From Photobacterium lucens (lineage in GTDB: Bacteria > Pseudomonadota > Gammaproteobacteria > Enterobacterales > Vibrionaceae): 35,242 nucleotides of DNA. Within the stretch, counting starts at the first letter, position 1, and every line of letters begins with the position of its first letter. Below are positions 1 through 8,089 of this stretch, in pieces. The translations under genes were made by a program, and so were the position numbers. The stretch lies in assembly GCF_009873615.1 (NCBI RefSeq), contig NZ_SSMG01000174.1, positions 1-35,242 on the forward strand. The letters run 5' to 3'. The notes beneath the pieces were generated by a model. That model had not been told where the DNA came from. It made no database searches and saw nothing but the letters and a program-made list of their open reading frames with translations.

Positions 1-63
1 ATATTTATATATTGAGAATCTATTACTATTTTTCCAATACAAAAAAAGAATTACTCCCACAAG

Positions 64-85
64 CTTGTAAGAGATCTCTTACAAG
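64..85. promoter_or_regulatory. GacA/UvrY-type palindromic activator site (orphan copy)
   Basis: A perfect 22-bp palindrome whose core is TGTAAGAGATCTCTTACA (66-83). This matches the TGTAAG-N6-CTTACA upstream activating sequence bound by GacA-family response regulators (UvrY, VarA) in front of CsrB/RsmZ-type RNAs. It lies beyond the 3' end of the CsrB gene, so it cannot be that gene's upstream site. A leftward transcript starting outside the window is the likeliest target. The match is seen directly; the target is inference. Confidence 0.75.
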
Positions 86-212
86 ACGAATAGCTAAATG
101 ACCATAAAGTCCAATAAAATAGGCAGATCTAGGCCAAACATAGTAATAATGTTAAAAAATCGATCGCATAGAAATGAAGGAGGTGAAGCGTGTGGAAAGT
201 TTTTCGAGGGCA

Positions 213-245
213 GAAAAAAGAGCGGGCGCGACTTTCGTTGCGCCC
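213..245 (-). terminator. csrB intrinsic terminator
   Basis: On the minus strand a 9-bp stem with one mismatch (237-245 pairing with 224-232) closes a 4-nt loop. It is followed by GCTC and a run of six T. It corresponds to the terminator hairpin at the 3' end of E. coli CsrB. Confidence 0.85.
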
Positions 246-600
246 TTAGGTCTTACTTGCAGCATTCCCGCTACTATAGTGCTCCCTGCCTCATTCCTTT
301 GACTGCTGTTTCCTTCAGCATTGTCCTTATACTTCGTCCTGAAGTTGTTCCTTTGGTTATCCTAACCCGTCATCACATCCTGTTCTGACTCTCTTCTCCT
401 TCCTGGAGGTGTCCTTTACTTCGTCCTGAAATGTTCCATCTGTCATCCTGACTGGTAAATATCCTATTTACCTTACCGCATCCTACGGTGTCCCTTCACA
501 ATCCTTGCTTGATAAACCATCCTAGTTCACCAACTTCTCATCCTGAGATACTACATCCTGTAGTCAATTCCTGTTCCGTTCCGTCAGCTCCTTCCGACAC
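214..600 (-). ncRNA. csrB: CsrB-type CsrA-sequestering regulatory RNA
   Basis: Non-coding RNA that binds and titrates the translational regulator CsrA. On the minus strand I count about 27 GGA trinucleotides in under 400 nt, many in loops of short hairpins such as CTACAGGATGTAG, CTCAGGATGAG, GTCAGGATGAC, CTTCAGGACGAAG and AAATAGGATATTT, the classic CsrA-binding arrangement. Segments match E. coli CsrB as I recall it: AAAGGACACCTCCAGGA in the middle, and CAGGGAGCA followed by a GGAATGCTGC segment near the 3' end. It finishes in a GC-rich hairpin (224-245) and a T-run (219-214). The 5' end is placed at about 600 from a promoter at 606-633. The locus lies near syd, as in E. coli. Open frames on either strand here look like chance. 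Confidence 0.93.
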
Positions 601-605
601 CATTA

Positions 606-633
606 ATATTACGCTATTGGTTATTTTAAACAA
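606..633 (-). promoter_or_regulatory. csrB promoter
   Basis: Read on the minus strand: TTGTTT (633-628), a 16-nt spacer, then TAATAT (611-606). This predicts a start near 599-600, just before the GTGTCGGAAGGAG beginning of the RNA, which aligns with the GTCGACAGGGAG start of E. coli CsrB. Promoter assignment is by eye. Confidence 0.6.
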
Positions 634-764
634 TCTACCCAAACCAATAGTTTATAAAATAATGAGATTCTATAAATACCAGCGCCATTAGAATCAATAT
701 AAATCATTAACTTATCGTTAAGAACAAAGAAATCAACTAAGCATGTAATCGATTTATCTTACAC

Positions 765-788
765 CTTTGTAAGAGATCTCTCACAAAG
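765..788. promoter_or_regulatory. GacA/UvrY-type activator site upstream of csrB
   Basis: A 24-bp palindrome with one mismatch, core TGTAAGAGATCTCTCACA (768-785), nearly identical to the copy at 64-85. Its centre is about 178 bp upstream of the predicted csrB start, similar to the distal position of the UvrY site at E. coli csrB. A weaker inverted repeat, TGTAA-N10-TTACA, sits alongside at 744-763. The DUF2789 gene begins 76 bp to the right, so this site could also affect it. Confidence 0.82.
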
Positions 789-863
789 CCAAGAGTCAAA
801 AAAGACAATAGGAATGCACTATACTTTGCTTAGTATCTCAGTCATGATGATAAGGAACTGCTC

Positions 864-1094
864 ATGGAGCCATTCCAGCACAATTTATCCAATCTATTTA
901 GTCAATTAGGACTAAATAACTCTGATGAATTTATACAAGTGTTTATCACTCAGCATCAGCTGTCTCAGCAACAACATATAACTGAGGCACCTTTTTTCTC
1001 AAAGGTACAACGCCGATTTATTCAAGAGTGCCAAGAGCAAGATGCAGATTGGTGTGAGGTAATAGATCAACTCGATGCATTACTAAGAAAGTAA
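864..1094 (+). CDS. DUF2789 family protein
   Basis: A 76-residue protein matching the small DUF2789 family in length and in its ends: MEPFQHNLSNLFSQLGL at the start and DADWCEVIDQLDALLRK at the end. The family is widespread in gamma-proteobacteria and has no established function as far as I know. The protein is acidic, with no signal peptide or membrane segment, so it is probably cytoplasmic and helical. The start is supported by AAGGA 8 nt upstream of the ATG. It lies 30 nt ahead of the next small gene and probably shares its transcript. Confidence 0.85.
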   Translation: MEPFQHNLSNLFSQLGLNNSDEFIQVFITQHQLSQQQHITEAPFFSKVQRRFIQECQEQDADWCEVIDQLDALLRK

Positions 1095-1124
1095 ATGCGG
1101 TTATAGATGTAGGATACAAAAAGA

Positions 1125-1397
1125 ATGTCGACAATCACTCAAGAATTAGAAAGTGTCATTGCAGCATTAACAACCGAAGGTAAAGAGCCTTCCGTTGCAC
1201 TGATCAAAGCGCGATTATCTAATCCCCTGCCGATTCCTGTGATTATTAAAGCACTGCAAGCATGGAAGAAAAACGCAAAAGTACCGACAATTGAAAAGCA
1301 AACCAAAACATTAACCGCAGATGAGCGCATTGCCCAATTGGAGCAACAAGTCACAGCCCTATCTGAGCGCTTAGCAAGATTAGAAGCACAACAATAA
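1125..1397 (+). CDS. Small HTH-like/coiled-coil protein, possibly KfrA_N-like
   Basis: A 90-residue hypothetical protein. Residues 1-50 resemble a small helical DNA-binding fold (EGKEPSVALIKARLSNPLPI, then a helix ending ALQAWKKN), recalling the N-terminal domain of KfrA-type proteins. Residues 62-90 form a clear coiled coil with leucine heptads (LEQQVTALSERLARLEAQQ), suggesting a dimer or higher oligomer. It follows the DUF2789 gene closely and is followed 2 nt after its stop by an intrinsic terminator, so the two probably form one short operon. Existence as a gene is well supported; DNA binding is inference. Confidence 0.75.
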   Translation: MSTITQELESVIAALTTEGKEPSVALIKARLSNPLPIPVIIKALQAWKKNAKVPTIEKQTKTLTADERIAQLEQQVTALSERLARLEAQQ

Positions 1398-1399
1398 TA

Positions 1400-1424
1400 A
1401 AAAGCTCCTCTGGAGCTTTTTATT
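1400..1424 (+). terminator. Intrinsic terminator
   Basis: AAAAGCTCC and GGAGCTTTT form a 9-bp stem around a 3-nt TCT loop, followed by TATTT. It ends the rightward two-gene unit 864-1397. The A-run on the left arm would also allow some termination of the leftward syd-DUF2310 transcript. Confidence 0.85.
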
Positions 1425-1446
1425 TAAATGCCGTTAGTGTACTTTG

Positions 1447-2223
1447 CTATTGGAAGTTCCAAGAGAGATTTGAAACCAAGCGACAATCATCACACTTAAA
1501 ATGGAATAAGCCGTGTAATGGCTCTCCTACTCGCCAATCCTTACCACAACTAGGACAAGTACGACTCGCTTCACTTTCTAGATTTTCACCACCCACACGA
1601 TATAAATAGTAATAGGTTGGTACTTGAGTCTGACGCTCTAAATTCTCGCGCAGCTTATTACCACGTATAAATAGCTCACTATCAATGTCACCAATTTCAT
1701 GTAGTGCCATTTCAATCGCTGGTTTGCTCTTATTCGCCATTTGAATTTCATCAAACGCTTGCCATTCTGTTTGCCACTTCACCAACGCTTTATGATCACC
1801 ATCAATCGGTGCTTGAGTTTGATATAACGGGATCGGCAATAATGAATCACCACTACGTAATGGCGAGCACGTGTGGACATAAGTAGTGTATAACACTTGC
1901 CATGTAGGACGCGCAGTTTCTGCCACTGATTCTGAATTTAAATCAACACCTAGCACTTTAATTTTCGGTGCTAATAAACAAGCATCACTGAGCAACTCAA
2001 AACAACGGGTTACCTGTGGGCTATTAAATTTAGGATGCAGGCTGTCTTTTTCAGGGCATACGGCACGTACACGAAAAATCCCGTCATCAATAGTAATTGG
2101 AAACTCACGCCCTAAAACCTGACCGTTGTAACGCAAGTCATCCATCAAACCATTAATCGCACGATCAACACGAGATAAGGTCGTATTATCAAAACACTCA
2201 AACTGTAACTCAACAACGTACAC
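1447..2223 (-). CDS. DUF2310 zinc-ribbon protein
   Basis: A 258-residue protein of the DUF2310 family, described as Zn-ribbon-containing and possibly nucleic-acid-binding. The C-terminal zinc ribbon is visible as TCPSCGKDW and, about 20 residues later, FKCDDCRL: two CxxC pairs able to hold one zinc. The N-terminal 200 residues have no motif I recognise and no membrane segment. The start lies 4 nt after the syd stop, so syd and this gene are almost certainly one operon. Function is unknown; nucleic-acid binding is only suggested by the ribbon. Confidence 0.88.
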   Translation of the reverse strand: MYVVELQFECFDNTTLSRVDRAINGLMDDLRYNGQVLGREFPITIDDGIFRVRAVCPEKDSLHPKFNSPQVTRCFELLSDACLLAPKIKVLGVDLNSESVAETARPTWQVLYTTYVHTCSPLRSGDSLLPIPLYQTQAPIDGDHKALVKWQTEWQAFDEIQMANKSKPAIEMALHEIGDIDSELFIRGNKLRENLERQTQVPTYYYLYRVGGENLESEASRTCPSCGKDWRVGEPLHGLFHFKCDDCRLVSNLSWNFQ

Positions 2224-2227
2224 GTTT

Positions 2228-2782
2228 TTATTCCTCGATAAGCACTGGTTGCAACTGCGTTAAAAATTGCTCCACGCTTTCAGCAAGCACTTTTCGTACA
2301 TCTTTACCCAATGTTTCAAGCAGTACATTACCCGTTAAATTACAGATAGAGATCACTTCAAATTCAGCTTCTAATGCTGCAATAAATACTGTTGGTTTTA
2401 ACTTTAAACGGCGCTGCGTTACTAAGTGGCCCAAAATATTTTGTTGAAGGCGGTCGATATCTTCTTCATTAAATGCTTGGAGAAGATCTAATTCAATGTC
2501 GCCAAATTTAGCCAGCATATCACCACTAAACTGTGAGCAGTAAAACGCATGAATGTCGTCATGCAATGTCAATTCAATGCCTTTTTCAACCCCGTCTAGT
2601 CGTCCCATAGGGTTTCTTAGCTCAGGTTTCCATGTCACAGCATCGCCAGAGTCATGAACAACGCAAGGTGAATCTAAGCCAACAAGATCATGACTTTCTG
2701 GAAAACCGCGATCTGCATCACACCATACTTGCAAATAACGAGAAGAAAAATCAGATAAAGCACGGGTAACTGGATGATTCAT
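2228..2782 (-). CDS. syd: Syd, SecY-interacting protein
   Basis: Syd associates with the cytoplasmic face of the SecYEG translocon through SecY and is thought to help monitor translocon assembly. The protein (184 residues from the chosen start) shows family features seen in E. coli Syd: LVGLDSPCVV near residue 35, IHAFYCSQFSGDM and FGDIELDLLQAF mid-protein, then GHLVTQRRLKLKPTVFIA and EVISICNLTGNVLLETLG. The longer start at 2794 is less likely, because GAGG sits 8 nt before the ATG at 2782 and the E. coli protein begins at the equivalent point. It is the first gene of an operon with DUF2310 and is divergent from queF. Confidence 0.95.
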   Translation of the reverse strand: MNHPVTRALSDFSSRYLQVWCDADRGFPESHDLVGLDSPCVVHDSGDAVTWKPELRNPMGRLDGVEKGIELTLHDDIHAFYCSQFSGDMLAKFGDIELDLLQAFNEEDIDRLQQNILGHLVTQRRLKLKPTVFIAALEAEFEVISICNLTGNVLLETLGKDVRKVLAESVEQFLTQLQPVLIEE

Positions 2783-2871
2783 TCGCAACCTCATTAAAGA
2801 TTCAGTAAACTTTAGATTTGAAAACCGTTTTTACGGACTATCAATTCTAATCCAAGAGTGTCATAGACAGT

Positions 2872-3720
2872 ATGAGTAAATATAAAGACGCTAAAGAATT
2901 AGCAGGTTTAACCCTTGGTAAAACCACTGAGTATAAAGATCAGTACGATCCATCGCTACTACAAGCAGTGCCAAGAAGTCTAAACCGTACCGATCTTAAT
3001 ATCAGTGATGATGCACTCCCATTCACTGGCTATGATATTTGGACGTTGTACGAATTGTCTTGGCTAAACAGTAAAGGGTTACCGCAAGTTGCTATTGGTG
3101 AAGTGCGTCTACCTGCATCAAGCCCAAATCTTATCGAGTCAAAATCATTTAAACTGTATCTCAACAGCTTCAACCAAACGCGTTTTGAAAGCTGGCAAGA
3201 TATTGCAGATACACTACAAATCGATTTGTCTCGCTGTGCAGGTGCAAATGTTGATGTCACCATTCAACCACTTGAAGATTTCAGTGAGCAGCCTATTGTG
3301 AATTTCTTTGGCGCTTGTATTGACGATCAAGATATTGAAATTGACGATTACAGCTTCAATCCAGCACTACTTGAAGACGGTGTTGAAGATGAAGAAGTGG
3401 AAGAAATCCTACACAGCCACCTACTAAAATCTAACTGCTTGATCACTAGCCAGCCGGATTGGGGTAGCGTGCGTATTGCTTACAAAGGCAAGCGTATTAA
3501 TCGTGAAAAACTATTGCGCTATATCATCTCGTTCCGTAATCACAACGAGTTCCACGAGCAATGTGTAGAACGTATTTTCAGCGACATCATGAAATACTGT
3601 AAACCAGAATTATTGACGGTTTATGCACGTTATACTCGCCGTGGTGGCTTAGATATCAACCCATATCGCACAAATATGGGTAAATCTCCTAGTGATAACT
3701 TCCGCTTAGCTCGTCAGTAA
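2872..3720 (+). CDS. queF: QueF, NADPH-dependent 7-cyano-7-deazaguanine reductase
   Basis: Reduces preQ0 to preQ1, the last step before the base is inserted into tRNA on the way to queuosine. At 282 residues it equals the long E. coli-type QueF, in which two halves of the tunnelling fold are fused. Visible motifs are the QueF signature [11 protein letters not shown] (about 89-99), the catalytic cysteine Cys189 in [13 protein letters not shown] with Asp196 of the same segment, and [13 protein letters not shown] (about 223-235) for substrate binding. No preQ1 riboswitch is evident in the short 5' region. The ribosome binding site is weak. A 12-bp inverted repeat follows the stop. Confidence 0.97.
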   Translation: MSKYKDAKELAGLTLGKTTEYKDQYDPSLLQAVPRSLNRTDLNISDDALPFTGYDIWTLYELSWLNSKGLPQVAIGEVRLPASSPNLIESKSFKLYLNSFNQTRFESWQDIADTLQIDLSRCAGANVDVTIQPLEDFSEQPIVNFFGACIDDQDIEIDDYSFNPALLEDGVEDEEVEEILHSHLLKSNCLITSQPDWGSVRIAYKGKRINREKLLRYIISFRNHNEFHEQCVERIFSDIMKYCKPELLTVYARYTRRGGLDINPYRTNMGKSPSDNFRLARQ

Positions 3721-3747
3721 TTCGACCTCGATAGCGAAAACAACATT

Positions 3748-3780
3748 AAGTCCAGCAAAAAAGTTTACTTTGCTGGACTT
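3748..3780. terminator. Inverted repeat after queF, possible terminator
   Basis: AAGTCCAGCAAA and TTTGCTGGACTT form a perfect 12-bp stem around a 9-nt loop, 27 nt after the queF stop. There is no proper T-run on the plus strand, so it could be a weak terminator or an mRNA-stabilising hairpin. It separates queF from the next gene. Confidence 0.5.
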
Positions 3781-3835
3781 GATGCCTTAAGCCAGTAAAA
3801 TCAACACTATTCGTTTTTTGCAGTCTTGGGATGAT

Positions 3836-6115
3836 ATGTTTTTTCGCCGTTTGCTTTGTACTGGTCTCGTTTTATGCTCACTTTCTTTCAGCCTACAAGC
3901 AAAAGTCTACACTGTCCCAATGCTTTCCGAGGCCAATGGTTTACTATTAAGTCAGCCAGAGCGTGCCCTTTCGCTTACTGAAAAATACCTCAGTCAACGC
4001 CGTCTAAGTAAACCTCAAGATCCTGCTCGTGTTCATATTAATGAAGAGAGCGATCACACTATTCGCACCCCGTTGAACACAGTTAATGCACTCCAAATTC
4101 AAGCAAAAGCGCTATCTATTTTGCATCGCTCTGAGCAAGCTATTTCAGTGGTCAAAAAAGCTGAACAAATTGCGAGTGATAATGGCCTTATTTACCCTCT
4201 TTACGAAAGCCGTTTATTACTGGCGGAATTCTATTGGGAAAATCTGCGTAATAGTGCCACTGCATTAAAGATGCTCGACAGCATCGAAAAAGAAAGTCGT
4301 AAAGCCCCATCGCTAAAACTGACTAAACAACTTCAAGTACTTAAATACCGCGCATTAATGCTACGCGCCAATATTGAGTCAAACATTGGTGCCGATGAAA
4401 AAGCTGAAAAGCTCTACATCAAAGCGAAAGGCTATTTGGTTGCTCTTGATGATCAAGATGAATTGATTAACTACCAATTAAAACTAGGTCAGCATTACTT
4501 AAAACATCATCATTATGATATGGCGTTGGATCGCTTACTCAGTGGCTATTGGCTAGCGGTTGAAACCGATGACCAAGGACAAATCGCGCAAGCTAACTAC
4601 TACTTAGCCGAACTATTTGATGAGCGAAAAGTCTATGACAAAGCATTAGATCACGCGACCCAAGCAGGTGAATTTTTTGAGCGTTACAAGCGTAGCCAAC
4701 AGTTAGCAAAAACCCTGACTTTAATTGCTTCTATCTACGAGCAACAAGGGCGTTATAACTTAGCATTAGTGCATTATTTCAATGCTTTAGATCAGGAAAA
4801 CCAGCTTCAACACGAGGTTCGCTCTGCTCGATTACGCTTAAACATTGCACGTGTTTACCTGCATTTGTATAACTACACCAAGGCTGAGCAATATATTGTT
4901 CAAGCCCGTAATTTGGCGCAACAAAGTGGTAATGAGAAGATTGTTGCTGAAAGCCAGATTTTACAAGGTCAACTAGAGCTGGCTGAAAATAAGCTCGATA
5001 ATGCTGTTACATCACTTCAAGCAGGATTAATTTCCGCAAGCCGTATCGGTGCTATCAAGCTACAACTGATGGGTGAATCTATCCTATCGGAAGCGTTTGA
5101 AAAGCAGAACGACTATTACAATGCCCTTTTAAGCCAGCGTCGTTACGAACAACTTTACGCCAGCAAACAAGAAAGTATTGCCAAAAGTAATGTTGAAGTA
5201 TTTAAGCAGCAGCAAAAAATGATGGAGCGCTCACTGAAACTCGAAGAAATGGAGCGCGAGCAATTTGAAAGTGAAAAAGCACTGTATAAGCAACAAAAAG
5301 TCTCGATGGTACTGATTGGCTTATTGGCTGCTATGTTGTTGCTATTACTGCGTCGTCAGCATATTTCAAAACAGCTCAAAGAGCAGCTGTCGCAGTTACG
5401 TGTAGACTACTACACTCACCCTCGAAGCGGTTTACGAAATCTTCGTATGCTCAATGCCCGTTTAGCGAACTCATTACAACAAAGTAGTGCTAACTTCGAG
5501 CAATGGCATTTAGGTGAAATCATTAACGAGCCACTCAGTGATCGCTTACGCTTCGCCCTATTTGAAGCTACGTTCTTAAAACGTATTTACTTAGAGCAAG
5601 GTTATAAGCAAGGTCTAGATGCAGAAAAAGCGTTTGGCTCTTACTTAAAAGAGCAAGTATTGGAACCAGCAAGGATCTATCATTTCTCTGATGCCATGTT
5701 CCTCTATATTGAGCCAAATGCCCGTCTAAGTTGCGATCCCAAACAACTGGCTGACTCATTACAACAGCTCGTTGATAACTACACATTAAAGCACAACCTT
5801 AATAATGCGATTCAGATTGGTATGGCGGAATATCCCTTCTTACCAAGAGCCTATACCGCTATTAACGACCAAGAGCTAATTGACATTTTATTAATGGCAG
5901 TGAATGCTGGTCTGAATATGAATGACACCGATCCTGGAAGCCACTGGGTACATATTTGTGCCATTGATGCCGCACCAGCAGCAAGCTTTGTCTGTGGCGA
6001 TATTCGCCGCTCTTGTATCGAAGGGATCGACAAAGGGTTAGTTAAAGTGCGTAGTTCATCAAAAGCAGAAATTATCTGGAATAATGATCACAGTACTGAC
6101 ACAAAGCTAAGTTAA
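3836..6115 (+). CDS. TPR-repeat membrane protein with degenerate GGDEF-like C-terminus
   Basis: About 759 residues. It starts with an export signal (MFFRRLLCTGLVLCSLSFSLQA, residues 1-22), then TPR-like helical repeats to about residue 440, a coiled coil (about 445-488) and one transmembrane helix (about 489-505: MVLIGLLAAMLLLLLRR). The cytoplasmic tail, about 525-750, looks like a decayed GGDEF domain: THPRSGLRNLRML takes the place of DPLTGLxNRR, and HFSDAMFLYIEP stands where the GGDEF loop should be. It is therefore unlikely to make c-di-GMP. It is probably a periplasmic sensor with a non-enzymatic output. A TTG at 3818 gives a longer frame, but the ATG at 3836 places the signal peptide at the N-terminus with GGGA upstream. 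The next gene also carries a degenerate GGDEF. Confidence 0.85.
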   Translation: MFFRRLLCTGLVLCSLSFSLQAKVYTVPMLSEANGLLLSQPERALSLTEKYLSQRRLSKPQDPARVHINEESDHTIRTPLNTVNALQIQAKALSILHRSEQAISVVKKAEQIASDNGLIYPLYESRLLLAEFYWENLRNSATALKMLDSIEKESRKAPSLKLTKQLQVLKYRALMLRANIESNIGADEKAEKLYIKAKGYLVALDDQDELINYQLKLGQHYLKHHHYDMALDRLLSGYWLAVETDDQGQIAQANYYLAELFDERKVYDKALDHATQAGEFFERYKRSQQLAKTLTLIASIYEQQGRYNLALVHYFNALDQENQLQHEVRSARLRLNIARVYLHLYNYTKAEQYIVQARNLAQQSGNEKIVAESQILQGQLELAENKLDNAVTSLQAGLISASRIGAIKLQLMGESILSEAFEKQNDYYNALLSQRRYEQLYASKQESIAKSNVEVFKQQQKMMERSLKLEEMEREQFESEKALYKQQKVSMVLIGLLAAMLLLLLRRQHISKQLKEQLSQLRVDYYTHPRSGLRNLRMLNARLANSLQQSSANFEQWHLGEIINEPLSDRLRFALFEATFLKRIYLEQGYKQGLDAEKAFGSYLKEQVLEPARIYHFSDAMFLYIEPNARLSCDPKQLADSLQQLVDNYTLKHNLNNAIQIGMAEYPFLPRAYTAINDQELIDILLMAVNAGLNMNDTDPGSHWVHICAIDAAPAASFVCGDIRRSCIEGIDKGLVKVRSSSKAEIIWNNDHSTDTKLS

Positions 6116-6241
6116 GTTGTTCAGGCTTTTTTTTCAGTGTCGATAATAAGAAAGATAAAAAGAAATCTAAGACATTGATTAAAAATCAAAAAGCTTAGAT
6201 ACGATATGGATATTAATTGTAATTGTATGAATGTGTAACCT

Positions 6242-7807
6242 GTGACAGATATTAATGCCGTTGTTTCTGAAGTGAGTAATTTGAAACAACGTTTAGATCA
6301 AGCTCAACTTTCTTACCGTGATGCCTCATTAAAATCACGGCGTGAAATCGTGATCTTAAAACGTCTGATCACACGATTAGTTATCGCTTGTCGCGGTATC
6401 AATAAAGAGCTTGATGAGCGCTTACAAAATATCAGTCATGAGCTCGAACAGCCTACCGATATCAGTAAACTCATTCCACGCCTTGCCATTGTTGAACGTT
6501 TAGTCACTCAACAAGCCGATATTATTCATAAGCAGAATCTTCGTTTAGATAAGAAAATCCACCAAGCTGGTGAAACCTTATCTCGTTATCGTGATCTTCC
6601 CGTACAACTACGTCGAGATCTACGTGCGGTGCTTTCCCATAACTCTGATGTATTACTCGATAATCACTTACGTATTGTGCGTATTGTTGAGCTCTATGAG
6701 CGCACCATTAAATTAGTCTCAGCCAATAAAGTACCGCAATTGGCACAGCACAGTAGTGAGACAACAGCAACACATCAGGTTGAGTTGATTTCCGAGTTGC
6801 AATACTTGATCACTGAGCTCGACTTTAACGGTGAGTATGGCAACAAACTGCAAGAGATCAAAAATCAGTTAACTAACGATATTGATACTGAGAAACTGGC
6901 AACACTTCAGTTCCAAGTACTGCGCTTAATTTTAGATGCCACACTATATGAGCGCCAAGCATCACAAACCTTTTTGAATAATATCAATAGTGATCTTGCC
7001 GAACTGCACAAAAACACCAATCAAACGGCAGGGAAATCTTTGGTGCTCCACCAGCATCGAGGAGAGCTAGATAATGAGTTATCTCAAGTATCACAACAAC
7101 TCAAAACTGAGTTAAATGATAATAAAGACCTGACAAAAGCAAGCCCTAAACTCGCATCCGTCGCACAAGAATTAGATAGCATTGTAGAGCGTAATATTGC
7201 TCTAAAAGCACGCGAACAAGCGCTAATTCAACAGTTACAACACAGTGAAAATCAAATTCAACATCTTATCGAGCAAACACATCACTATCGCCAACGTTTG
7301 CAAGATCAAGAAAAAAGCATGCTACGAGATTCACTCACACAAGTGTATAACCGCAGTGCGTTTATGGATCGCATTGAGCATGAATACCGTAACTGGTTAC
7401 GCTACCAACACCCATTAGCGGTGGCGCTGATCGACCTTGATGATTTTGGAGATATAAACGATAACTTCGGTCATCATGCTGGCGATAAGGCACTGAAAAT
7501 CATCGCTAAAGCTATTCAACAATGTTTAAGTGATACCGACTGTTTAGCGCGTGTCAGCGGCGATAACTTTATGTTATTGATGCCCGACAGTGATGAACAA
7601 CGTAGAAAACATCTCTTAACTAAAATCCGAGAAGCCATAAGCCGTTTACCTTTCCGCTTTAAGGATAAGAATATTTCTATTTCAGTATCAATTGGTGCCA
7701 CATTGTTTGAAGGTAATGACGATCATCACTCTGTTATTGAACGTATAGAAAAAGCCTTAATTAGCGCTCAAAATGCTGGAAATAACCGTTTAATTTGGAT
7801 TTCATAA
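6242..7807 (+). CDS. Coiled-coil protein with degenerate GGDEF domain
   Basis: A 521-residue cytoplasmic protein. Residues 1-350 are largely helical with several coiled-coil stretches and no membrane segment; 358-520 is a GGDEF-family fold beginning DSLTQVYNRSAF. The metal and substrate elements are partly kept (ALIDLDDFGDINDNFGHHAGD, about 395-415), but the signature loop reads SGDNF (439-443) instead of GG(D/E)EF. The glutamate normally needed for catalysis is Asn, and the RxxD inhibitory site before it is absent. The likeliest role is a catalytically dead GTP- or c-di-GMP-responsive protein. The start is a GTG with a poor ribosome binding site; the coding frame itself is secure. It lies 126 nt after the TPR gene in the same direction. 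Confidence 0.87.
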   Translation: MTDINAVVSEVSNLKQRLDQAQLSYRDASLKSRREIVILKRLITRLVIACRGINKELDERLQNISHELEQPTDISKLIPRLAIVERLVTQQADIIHKQNLRLDKKIHQAGETLSRYRDLPVQLRRDLRAVLSHNSDVLLDNHLRIVRIVELYERTIKLVSANKVPQLAQHSSETTATHQVELISELQYLITELDFNGEYGNKLQEIKNQLTNDIDTEKLATLQFQVLRLILDATLYERQASQTFLNNINSDLAELHKNTNQTAGKSLVLHQHRGELDNELSQVSQQLKTELNDNKDLTKASPKLASVAQELDSIVERNIALKAREQALIQQLQHSENQIQHLIEQTHHYRQRLQDQEKSMLRDSLTQVYNRSAFMDRIEHEYRNWLRYQHPLAVALIDLDDFGDINDNFGHHAGDKALKIIAKAIQQCLSDTDCLARVSGDNFMLLMPDSDEQRRKHLLTKIREAISRLPFRFKDKNISISVSIGATLFEGNDDHHSVIERIEKALISAQNAGNNRLIWIS

Positions 7808-7816
7808 TGCCTACAG

Positions 7817-7850
7817 TTAAACGGTATTTCCTTATAACAATACCGTTTAA
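7817..7850. terminator. Inverted repeat after the GGDEF gene, probable terminator
   Basis: TTAAACGGTATT and AATACCGTTTAA form a perfect 12-bp stem with a 10-nt loop, 9 nt after the stop codon. There is no long T-run, so termination efficiency is uncertain. Confidence 0.55.
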
Positions 7851-8089
7851 CGCTATAAATCAATTCATTAATCTGTAAGATCCTATCTTCTCTTTTGCTA
7901 TTCACCACTAGTCAAAGCCTGACTCTCTGTGTATGGTAATAAAAACAACAACACGTTATATATCTCCTTCCAACGCATGAATTCATCATCCATCGGAAGG
8001 AAATAACCTCAATAACAGTCTATTACTCTACTTGATGAGATATTAAGCCAGAGCCAAAGTGAAGTTTCATTGTTACCAGGGAGGTTACT

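Noticed and set aside
98-388. Open frame of 96 codons on the plus strand
   Set aside because: It has no family resemblance, and its second half is antisense to the GGA-rich CsrB RNA, whose structure explains the sequence.
250-590. Degenerate direct repeat array of CATCCTG-like units, considered as a satellite or CRISPR-like array
   Set aside because: Units are irregularly spaced and lie in small hairpins whose loops read GGA on the minus strand. This is the CsrB pattern, not a CRISPR or tandem repeat.
488-691. Open frame of 67 codons on the plus strand
   Set aside because: It runs antisense across the csrB 5' end and promoter, with biased composition from the repeated TCC motifs and no ribosome binding site.
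7965-8005. CCTTCC...GGAAGG inverted repeat with an inner ATGAATTCAT palindrome ahead of ppnN
   Set aside because: The stem is only 6 bp with a long interior, and a 9-codon frame inside it has no ribosome binding site. There is not enough to call a regulatory element.
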